From assembly GCA_900315765.1 (NCBI GenBank), contig ONAK01000055.1:1-36743 (forward strand): a stretch of 36,743 bases of DNA, read 5' to 3'. Origin of the DNA: an uncultured Prevotella sp. (lineage in GTDB: Bacteria; Bacteroidota; Bacteroidia; Bacteroidales; Bacteroidaceae). Below the pieces are notes generated by a model that saw only the letters and a program-made list of their open reading frames with translations, ran no database searches and was not told the DNA's origin. The position numbers and the translations under genes are program-made. Positions 21,548 through 29,025 of this stretch are shown here, in pieces; position 1 is the first letter of the stretch; every line of letters starts with the position of its first letter.

Positions 21548-22867
21548 ATGAAAGTAATGAAATTCGGCGGTACTTCCGTCGGCACACCACAGAGAATGAA
21601 GGAGGTGACAGCACTTGTCACCAAGTTTAACGAACCCGTTTTCGTAGTGCTCTCAGCTATGTCGGGCACCACAAACAGTCTTGTAGAGATATCAGACTAC
21701 CTCTATAAGAAGAACCCCGATGGCGCTAACGAGGTTATCAACCGCTTGGAGCAGAAGTACGACAAGCACGTTGATGAGCTCTATACCAAGGACGAGACAA
21801 AGGCCGCTACCCGCGAGTTCCTGCGCAGCGAGTTCGACTACCTGCGTTCGTTCACCAAGGAGCTCTTTACTTCTTTCGAGGAGAAGAGCATTGTGGCTCA
21901 GGGCGAGATTATCTCAACCAACATGGTGGTTAACTACATGAACGAGATTGGCATCAAGGCCGTGCTGCTGAATGCACTCGACTTTATGCGTACCGATAAG
22001 AATGCTGAGCCCGATCCTGTTTACATCAAGGAGAAGCTGGCTGCGCTGATGAAGGAGAACGAGGGTGCACAGGTTTACCTCACTCAGGGTTTCATCTGCC
22101 GCAATGCATACGGCGAGATCGACAATCTGCAGCGTGGAGGTAGCGACTATACTGCATCGCTGATTGGTGCTGCTATCTCAGCCGACGAGATCCAGATCTG
22201 GACCGACATCGATGGTATGCACAACAACGACCCACGCGTGGTTGACGGCACAGAGCCCGTTCACCAGCTGCACTTCGAAGAGGCAGCCGAGTTGGCTTAC
22301 TTCGGTGCTAAGATTCTGCACCCCACATGCGTTCAGCCAGCCAAGTATGCAGGTATCCCTGTTCGCCTGTTGAACACAATGGATCCTGATGCAGAGGGAA
22401 CCACCATCAGCAACAAGACCGAGTACGGCAAGATTAAAGCCATCGCTGCCAAAGACAACATCACAGCTATCAAGATCAAGTCGAGCCGCATGCTGCTGGC
22501 TACAGGATTCCTGCGCAAGGTATTCGAGATTTTCGAGAGCTACCAGACTCCTATCGATATGGTTTGCACCTCAGAGGTTGGCGTATCAATGAGCATCGAC
22601 AACTCAGCACATCTGGGCGAGATTGTTGACGAGCTCAAGAAGTACGGCACCGTCACCGTTGATACCAACATGTGTATCATCTGCGTAGTGGGCGACCTCG
22701 ACTGGAGCAACGTAGGTTTCGAGACTATCGCACTCGATGCGCTGAAGGATATCCCCGTACGTATGGTTAGCTACGGAGGTTCAAACTACAACATCTCATT
22801 CCTGATTCGCGAGGAAGACAAGAAGCGTGCTCTCCAGAAGCTGAGCGACACCATTTTTAAAAAGTAA
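21548..22867 (+). CDS. lysC: Aspartate kinase
   Basis: A 439-residue monofunctional aspartokinase, the first step for lysine, threonine and methionine. The N-terminal kinase domain starts MKVMKFGGTSVGTPQRM and has LQRGGSDYTASLIGAAI with the substrate-binding residues. Two C-terminal ACT domains (from about residue 300: ITAIKIKSSRMLLATGFLRK) form the feedback site. No homoserine dehydrogenase part is fused. lysA directly downstream suggests control by lysine, but the effector cannot be read from the sequence. Confidence 0.94.
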   Translation: MKVMKFGGTSVGTPQRMKEVTALVTKFNEPVFVVLSAMSGTTNSLVEISDYLYKKNPDGANEVINRLEQKYDKHVDELYTKDETKAATREFLRSEFDYLRSFTKELFTSFEEKSIVAQGEIISTNMVVNYMNEIGIKAVLLNALDFMRTDKNAEPDPVYIKEKLAALMKENEGAQVYLTQGFICRNAYGEIDNLQRGGSDYTASLIGAAISADEIQIWTDIDGMHNNDPRVVDGTEPVHQLHFEEAAELAYFGAKILHPTCVQPAKYAGIPVRLLNTMDPDAEGTTISNKTEYGKIKAIAAKDNITAIKIKSSRMLLATGFLRKVFEIFESYQTPIDMVCTSEVGVSMSIDNSAHLGEIVDELKKYGTVTVDTNMCIICVVGDLDWSNVGFETIALDALKDIPVRMVSYGGSNYNISFLIREEDKKRALQKLSDTIFKK

Positions 22868-22920
22868 AAAGGTAAAAAAAATAAAAAAATAAAAAAGTAA
22901 AAAAATAAAAAAATAAGAAA
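22863..22920. repeat. A-rich low-complexity spacer between lysC and lysA
   Basis: Repeats of TAAAAAA/GTAAAAAA units (AAAAAGTAAAAAGGTAAAA, then AATAAAAAAATAAAAAAGTA) fill the gap. Shorter relatives occur after ftsE (21512-21540) and after lysA (24099-24125). This kind of run is prone to length change. Confidence 0.6.
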
Positions 22921-22935
22921 AAGACGAACAAGACA

Positions 22936-24096
22936 ATGACTAAAGGAAATTTCCCAGTAGAGAAGTTTGAGTCGATTGAGACTCCCTTCTACTACTATGA
23001 CGCCGAACTATTGCGCCAGACTCTGAAGACTATCAACGAGGAGGCAAGCAAGCACGAGGGCTTTGTGGTTCACTACGCCATTAAGGCCAACGCTAATCCT
23101 CGTGTGCTCCGCATTATCCGCGAGGCTGGTCTTGGAGCCGATTGCGTTAGTGGCGGCGAGGTAGAAGCATCGCTCAAAGCGGGCTTCCCAAACAACAAGA
23201 TTGTTTATGCAGGTGTAGGCAAGAGCGATTGGGAAATCAATCTTGGCCTCGATAACGACATTTTCTGCTTCAATGTAGAAAGCATTCCCGAACTCGAGGT
23301 GATTAACGAGCTGGCAGCAGCTAAGGGCAAGGTGGCTCGCGTAGCATTCCGCCTGAACCCCAACGTGGGTGCTCACACTCACGCCAACATCACCACCGGT
23401 TTGGCTGAGAACAAATTTGGTATCGCCATGCGCGATATGGTTACGGTCATCCGCAAGGCCGAAGAACTTCAGAACGTAAAGTTTGTAGGTCTGCACTTCC
23501 ACATTGGCTCACAGATTCTCGACATGGGCGACTTCGAGGCACTCTGCAATCGCGTAAACGAGCTGCAGCAGGAGCTTATCAGCCATCGCATTCGTGTTGA
23601 GCACATCAACGTGGGTGGTGGTCTTGGCATCGATTATTCGCACCCCAACCGTGTGCCCATTCCCGATTTCAAGGCCTACTTCGACACTTACGCCAAGAAA
23701 CTTAAGCTGCAACCCGGACAGACGCTCCACTTCGAGCTGGGTCGCGCCGTTGTAGCTCAGTGCGGCTCTCTTATCACGCGTACCTTATATATAAAGGAGG
23801 GCGCTGTTAAGAAGTTCGCTATTGTTGATGCCGGATTCACCGACCTGATTCGCCCCGCCCTCTATCAGGCCTACCACAAGATCGAGAATATCACCAGCGA
23901 CGCTGAGCCCGAGACCTACGATGTTGTAGGTCCTATCTGCGAGAGCACCGATGTGTTTGCCAAGCAGATTGACCTCAACAAGTCAAAGCGTGGCGATTTG
24001 CTGGCCATCCGATCTGCTGGCGCCTACGGCGAGATTATGGCGTCGCAGTATAATTGTCGCCGTCTGCCCAAGGGGTATATGAGCGATGAGCTGTAA
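22936..24096 (+). CDS. lysA: Diaminopimelate decarboxylase
   Basis: A 386-residue fold type III PLP enzyme converting meso-diaminopimelate to lysine. The PLP lysine is K50 in VVHYAIKANANPRVL. The phosphate-binding GGGLGID (near 235) and the substrate loop GPICESTDVF with its catalytic Cys (near 335) are present. It ends with the family-typical RSAGAYGEIMAS region. It is co-directional with lysC, forming a lysine pair. Confidence 0.95.
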   Translation: MTKGNFPVEKFESIETPFYYYDAELLRQTLKTINEEASKHEGFVVHYAIKANANPRVLRIIREAGLGADCVSGGEVEASLKAGFPNNKIVYAGVGKSDWEINLGLDNDIFCFNVESIPELEVINELAAAKGKVARVAFRLNPNVGAHTHANITTGLAENKFGIAMRDMVTVIRKAEELQNVKFVGLHFHIGSQILDMGDFEALCNRVNELQQELISHRIRVEHINVGGGLGIDYSHPNRVPIPDFKAYFDTYAKKLKLQPGQTLHFELGRAVVAQCGSLITRTLYIKEGAVKKFAIVDAGFTDLIRPALYQAYHKIENITSDAEPETYDVVGPICESTDVFAKQIDLNKSKRGDLLAIRSAGAYGEIMASQYNCRRLPKGYMSDEL

Positions 24097-24125
24097 GGCA
24101 AAATGTAAAATGTAATAATTATAAA

Positions 24126-24794
24126 ATGAGTAAAGACTCTCGAGGATTCTCAATCATTATGACCGCGTACGATCAGGCTCACGAGCTTGAGGAAAACCTT
24201 CCCGTTTACCTCACTCAGCAATACGAGCCTGGCTACGAGGTCATTGTGGTTGACGAGTCTTCATCCGATGAGACTTCAGACGTACTGAAGCTTCTCAAAA
24301 ACGAATACCCCAACCTCTATACCACCTTCCTGCCTAAGCCCGACTGCAACAAGAAACGCAAGATGCAGGCCTACAATCTGGGCATCAAGGCGGCTAAGAA
24401 CGATTGGCTCATCTTTTCTAATATCAGTAACAAACCCGTTAGCAGCGACATCCTTCAGGCCATCAGCGACACCATGAATACCACTTCCGACCTTACGCTG
24501 GGCTACCTCTACAAAAAGGGTATCAAACTGCAGACTTTCGACTCCTATCTCGAAGCTCAGGACCACATTACCCGCATAGAGCGCCAGCTGCACAAGGTGA
24601 GAAACCGCAAATACAAGAAGTTCAGCATGGGGCGCTACGATTTCATCATCGTGCGCAAGGATGTGGCTTTCGATGTCATTAAGTTCTTCGAGCTTAATCC
24701 ATCGTTCATCGAGCGCCAGTGCCTGCGTTGGCGCATATTCTGGAAGAACCTGATGAGTAGCTATGAACGTATTACATATCTACCCCAAGAATAG
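24126..24794 (+). CDS. Glycosyltransferase family 2 protein, 222 aa
   Basis: A GT-A type glycosyltransferase. FSIIMTAYDQAHELEENLPV opens the nucleotide-binding fold, VIVVDESSSDETSDVLKLL follows, and NLGIKAAKNDWLIFSNISNK replaces the usual DxD region, so the metal-binding motif is not canonical. It ends without membrane segments. It overlaps the following glycosyltransferase by 32 bp, a strong sign that the two work together, probably in an envelope glycan step. The acceptor and sugar cannot be assigned. Confidence 0.85.
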   Translation: MSKDSRGFSIIMTAYDQAHELEENLPVYLTQQYEPGYEVIVVDESSSDETSDVLKLLKNEYPNLYTTFLPKPDCNKKRKMQAYNLGIKAAKNDWLIFSNISNKPVSSDILQAISDTMNTTSDLTLGYLYKKGIKLQTFDSYLEAQDHITRIERQLHKVRNRKYKKFSMGRYDFIIVRKDVAFDVIKFFELNPSFIERQCLRWRIFWKNLMSSYERITYLPQE

Positions 24795-25836
24795 CGAGCT
24801 GATACACCAACATGTATCGCTGCTGGTAGAGGGATTAAGGCAGAGCGCCTACGTACAGGTGGCCGACAACAACAAATCCTTCTACACGCAAGCACGCGAC
24901 ATGCAGGCCGACATCATACACATTCATGGTGTGAACTCGATGCTGCAAACCAAAGCGATGCGGTGCGCACAAAAGTTGGGCATACGCTATGTGGCAACCC
25001 TGCACGGACAGTTAGAACCCTGGGCCATCAGCTTTCAGAGGGCTAATCAGCGGCTGGGACTTCTTATCGCCCAGAAAGACTATGTGGCCAAAGCCTATGC
25101 CGTCATCTCGTTTGGCAAGGTCGAGACTTCGGCATTCAAAACGCTCGGCTGGAATCCGCGTATCGAGGAAATACGCAATGCCGTCATCACCAACACCCTC
25201 ACCCAGGCAGAGATGGCAGCACAAACGTTTGCCGTTTATCAGAAGGTGCAGGATTCTAACACTCTGGAAAAAATGGATGCCAACACCCTGGCGGCCCTCA
25301 AGGCTATTATCAAGGTGGGCATTATGGGCGACAAGCGATGGGTTGACACCAGCACCATCGACCCTCGTCTTATCAACTGGCGACACCTGATGGTCTACGC
25401 CGAGCACGAGAACATCGTAAACTACACCGACTACGGCATACGTCTGCTCAACCTCTCAGCGCCACTCATCGACACACAGAAGATAGCCGCTTTCTTCCCC
25501 AAGAGCTACACGCGCCCCAAGCCCATAAAGGAGATTGTGGGCGATTATCAAGGCGACCAGACCGACTATCTCCTGCGCATCATCCGCCAGGTAATCAAGG
25601 CCCCTACTCTGCTGGGTGCTATGGAGCTAACGCGAGAATTGTATCGCGACAATGTTGACGACGACCAGCTTGCCGAGAAACTCGAAGATGCAGGCCTCAC
25701 CAAGAGTGCCGCCCGACTGATTCAGGTGCTCAGTGAGTTTGTGATGCTCGACGAGGGCTATATGCCCATTGATCCTATCGACGACAAGCTTACCGATAAA
25801 CTTCGCAATCATCTTAAAAACCATCTTAAGATATGA
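24763..25836 (+). CDS. Glycosyltransferase family 4-like protein, 357 aa
   Basis: The N-terminal half resembles the GT-B acceptor domain of family 4: MNVLHIYPKNSELIHQHVSL, ADIIHIHGVNSMLQTKAMRC, and YVATLHGQLEPWAISF, a recognisable variant of the GT4 TLHGMLDPWA motif. The C-terminal half does not show a usual donor domain; it contains helices such as DYLLRIIRQVIKAPTLLGAM and VSAL-like segments I cannot place. It overlaps the GT2 gene upstream by 32 bp and the fbp gene downstream by 4 bp, so all three are translationally coupled. The function is likely glycan transfer, with moderate doubt about whether it is active. Confidence 0.7.
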   Translation: MNVLHIYPKNSELIHQHVSLLVEGLRQSAYVQVADNNKSFYTQARDMQADIIHIHGVNSMLQTKAMRCAQKLGIRYVATLHGQLEPWAISFQRANQRLGLLIAQKDYVAKAYAVISFGKVETSAFKTLGWNPRIEEIRNAVITNTLTQAEMAAQTFAVYQKVQDSNTLEKMDANTLAALKAIIKVGIMGDKRWVDTSTIDPRLINWRHLMVYAEHENIVNYTDYGIRLLNLSAPLIDTQKIAAFFPKSYTRPKPIKEIVGDYQGDQTDYLLRIIRQVIKAPTLLGAMELTRELYRDNVDDDQLAEKLEDAGLTKSAARLIQVLSEFVMLDEGYMPIDPIDDKLTDKLRNHLKNHLKI

Positions 25837-27806
25837 AACACCTTTCCAGTAATGATACCGATTTGCATTACCTGCAGTTGCTGTCGCAATCGTTCCCAAC
25901 GGTTGCCGATGCCTCTACCGAGATTATAAACCTCGAGGCCATCATGGCTCTGCCTAAGGGCACCGAGCACTTTCTGGCCGATATCCACGGCGAGAGCGAG
26001 GCCTTCCGCCACATACTCAAAAACGCCTCAGGTAACATCAAGCGAAAAGTAAACGAACTCTTTGGCAACGATATCCGCGAGAGCGAGAAGAAGGAGCTGT
26101 GCACCCTCATCTACTATCCCGAGGAGAAACTCGAGCTGATAAAAGCTCAGGAGAAAGATTTAGAAGACTGGTACCGCATCACCATCCACCAGCTGGTAAA
26201 GGTGTGCCGCGATGTCAGCAGCAAGTACACCCGCTCAAAGGTGCGCAAGTCGCTGCCTCAGGACTTTGCCTATATCATCGAGGAACTGCTGCACGAGAGT
26301 CTCAGCGATAACGATAAGGCAGCCTATGTCAGCGTCATCGTCAACACCATCATATCTACAGGGCGTGCCGATGATTTCATCTGCGCCATCTGTAACGTCA
26401 TCCAGCGCCTGGCCATCGACCAGCTGCATATTCTTGGCGACATCTACGATCGTGGTCCTGGTGCCCATAAAATCATGGACACCCTGCGCCAATACCACTC
26501 GTGGGACATACAGTGGGGCAATCACGATGTGCTGTGGATGGGTGCTGCTGCCGGCAACGATGCCTGTATCTGCAACGTGCTGCGCCTTTGTTTGCGCTAT
26601 GCCAACCTCAGCACCATCGAGGAGTACGGCATCAACCTTGTTCCGCTGGCCACCTTTGCACTCGATGTGTATGGCAACGACCCCTGCCTGGAGTTCCAGC
26701 CCAAGCTGCTGCCAGGCAACACGATGGACGAGAAGACCCAACAGCTCACGGCCAAGATGCACAAAGCCATCGCCATACTGCAGTTCAAGACCGAGGCCGA
26801 GATATTCGGCCGTCGCCCCGAGTGGCAGATGCAGGATCGCTGCATGCTCAGTAGGGTTGATTACGAGAGGGGCAACTGCACCATTGATGGCAAGGAGTAC
26901 GAGATGAAGAGTTGCAACTTCCCCACCGTTGATCCCGCGCATCCCTTCAAGCTTACCGCCGAGGAGGCCGACCTGATGCACAAGCTGCACCACTCGTTCC
27001 GCATCAGCGAAAAGCTGCACAAGCATATCAACACGCTGCTCTCTCACGGCTGCATGTACACCATCAGCAACAGCAACCTGCTGTTCCACGCCGCCATCCC
27101 GCTGAACGACGACGGCTCGCTCAAGGAGGTTGAGATTTATCCTGGCAAGCGCTTTGCCGGTAAGGACCTGATGCACAATATCGGCATGATGATCCGCGAG
27201 GCCTTCCAGAACGATTCGGATGATAAGGATTACGCCCGCGACTATTTCCTGTATCTGTGGTGCGGTAAGGATTCGCCCCTGTTCTGCAAGTCGAAGATGG
27301 CCACTTTCGAGCGTTATTTTCTGGTTGATAAGGATACCTATAAGGAGGAGAAAGGCAACTACTTCAAGCTGCGCGACAGCGAGGAGGTTTGCGACCGCAT
27401 ACTTGATGCCTTCGGCGTAAAGGGCACCAACCGCCATATTATCAACGGTCACGTGCCCGTACATGCCGGTAGCGGCGAGAACCCCATCAAGGCAGGCGGC
27501 AAGCTGATGGTGATCGATGGTGGATTCAGCGAGGCCTATCACAAGGAGACGGGTATTGCCGGCTACACGCTGGTATATCACTCACGCGGCTTCCAACTGG
27601 TTCAGCACGAACCGTTCACCTCTGCCCGCGATGCCATTATGCGCGAGATCGACATTAAGTCAACCACCCAGATCATCGAGATGTCGGCCCATCGCATGCT
27701 GGTGGCCGATACTGATAAGGGCGAAGAGCTGCGCTCGCAGATTGCCGACCTCAAAGAGCTGCTCTATGCCTATCGTCATGGAATCATCACCGAACGTAGA
27801 AGGTAA
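25833..27806 (+). CDS. fbp: Fructose-1,6-bisphosphatase, class III
   Basis: A 657-residue class III FBPase of the Bacteroidota/Firmicutes type, unrelated to the E. coli enzyme. It hydrolyses fructose 1,6-bisphosphate for gluconeogenesis. Calcineurin-like metal-binding motifs are present: FLADIHGESEAF (about 47-58), LGDIYDRGPGAHKIMD (about 205-220) and QWGNHDVLWMG (about 228-238). NGHVPVHAG near 550 supplies further ligands. Length and motif order match the family. The start overlaps the GT4 stop (ATGA). Confidence 0.95.
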   Translation: MKHLSSNDTDLHYLQLLSQSFPTVADASTEIINLEAIMALPKGTEHFLADIHGESEAFRHILKNASGNIKRKVNELFGNDIRESEKKELCTLIYYPEEKLELIKAQEKDLEDWYRITIHQLVKVCRDVSSKYTRSKVRKSLPQDFAYIIEELLHESLSDNDKAAYVSVIVNTIISTGRADDFICAICNVIQRLAIDQLHILGDIYDRGPGAHKIMDTLRQYHSWDIQWGNHDVLWMGAAAGNDACICNVLRLCLRYANLSTIEEYGINLVPLATFALDVYGNDPCLEFQPKLLPGNTMDEKTQQLTAKMHKAIAILQFKTEAEIFGRRPEWQMQDRCMLSRVDYERGNCTIDGKEYEMKSCNFPTVDPAHPFKLTAEEADLMHKLHHSFRISEKLHKHINTLLSHGCMYTISNSNLLFHAAIPLNDDGSLKEVEIYPGKRFAGKDLMHNIGMMIREAFQNDSDDKDYARDYFLYLWCGKDSPLFCKSKMATFERYFLVDKDTYKEEKGNYFKLRDSEEVCDRILDAFGVKGTNRHIINGHVPVHAGSGENPIKAGGKLMVIDGGFSEAYHKETGIAGYTLVYHSRGFQLVQHEPFTSARDAIMREIDIKSTTQIIEMSAHRMLVADTDKGEELRSQIADLKELLYAYRHGIITERRR

Positions 27807-27810
27807 AAAG

Positions 27811-29025
27811 GTGAAAAGGGTTATTCTAAGTTTCCTTTGGGGGCTTGCGGCCATAGCGGCCTTTGCCGAAAGCCGTATCAACCACCCCGATGTAAAGTCG
27901 CTGCAGGTGGTGGTTAACGGCAACTGGCTGGCTCCGGCCATCATGCGCCTCAACTCGAACGATGTGCTTCACGTGTCGTTCGACGAGCTCTCGCACGATT
28001 ACCACCGATACATTTATAGGCTTGAGCATTGTGAGGCCGACTGGACGCCCTCTGAGGGTATCTTTGAGAGCGACTGGCTCTCGGGATTCAACGGCAACAC
28101 CATCGACGACTACGAGCACTCCAGCAACACCATCATCCCCTACACCCACTATCAGCTGCAACTGCCAAACCCGCGCTGCCGTCTGAAGCTTAGCGGCAAC
28201 TACCGCCTGCATGTGCTCGACGAGGACGATGACAACCGCGAGGTGCTGGTGGCCGAGTTTATGGTCACCGAGCAGAGCATGAAGCTGAACATGACAGCCT
28301 CAGGCAATACTGATATCGATACCCACCAGAGTCACCAGCAGGTGTCTATGCAGCTCGACTACGGCTCACTGCCCGTCACCAATCCCGATGAACAGATTTA
28401 TGCGGTGGTGATGCAGAACAATCAGGAGCGCTCCATACGTCGTGGCGTCAAGCCCAACATCACCACCTTCAAAGGCTTGGAATGGCGCCACAATCTCCAG
28501 CTGGTGTTCGATGCCGGCAACGAGTATCGCAAGTTCGAGGTACTCGATGTGTCGCACCCCACGATGGGCATCGACTACATCATGTGGGACGGCGAGAACT
28601 ATCAGGCCTACCCCTTTGTCGATGAGCCCCGCCCCAACTACCTCTACGACGAGGATGCCAATGGCTCGTTCTGCATCCGCAATAGCGACAACTACCAGAA
28701 CGACACCCACAGCGAGTATGTGTGGGTTAACTACCGCCTGCATTCCGATATCGGGCAACAGATTTACATCAGCGGGCGCTGGACCGTAGAGGATGCCGAC
28801 ACCTATCGCATGCTTTACGACCCCGCCAACCACCTTTACACCGCCAGCATACTGCAGAAGCAGGGCTACTACTCCTATCAGTATCTCTGCGACGACAATC
28901 AGTTGCTACCCAGCGAGGGCAGCTTCTATCAGACAGAGAATCGTTATCAGTGCTTAATCTACTACAAGGGCACCAGCGACCGCACCTGGCGACTTACCGC
29001 TTTTTGCGATACGCCTGTGGAGTAA
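27811..29025 (+). CDS. DUF5103 protein, type IX secretion plug-like
   Basis: About 404 residues. From GTG 27811 it begins (M)KRVILSFLWGLAAIAAFAES, a clear signal peptide, preceded by AGAAGG. An alternative ATG at 27778, inside the fbp end, would add 11 polar residues before the signal peptide and is less likely. The body (SRINHPDVKSLQVVVNGNWL, then HVSFDELSHDYHRYIYRLEH) matches DUF5103, beta-rich proteins that include the 'plug' of the type IX secretion translocon, acting at the outer membrane. No other T9SS gene is in the window. The last 32 bp overlap the 3' end of the convergent regulator gene. Confidence 0.85.
   Translation: MKRVILSFLWGLAAIAAFAESRINHPDVKSLQVVVNGNWLAPAIMRLNSNDVLHVSFDELSHDYHRYIYRLEHCEADWTPSEGIFESDWLSGFNGNTIDDYEHSSNTIIPYTHYQLQLPNPRCRLKLSGNYRLHVLDEDDDNREVLVAEFMVTEQSMKLNMTASGNTDIDTHQSHQQVSMQLDYGSLPVTNPDEQIYAVVMQNNQERSIRRGVKPNITTFKGLEWRHNLQLVFDAGNEYRKFEVLDVSHPTMGIDYIMWDGENYQAYPFVDEPRPNYLYDEDANGSFCIRNSDNYQNDTHSEYVWVNYRLHSDIGQQIYISGRWTVEDADTYRMLYDPANHLYTASILQKQGYYSYQYLCDDNQLLPSEGSFYQTENRYQCLIYYKGTSDRTWRLTAFCDTPVE

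Noticed and set aside
26235-27581. 448-codon minus-strand frame opposite fbp
   Set aside because: Shadow of the class III FBPase gene; the composition is not protein-like.
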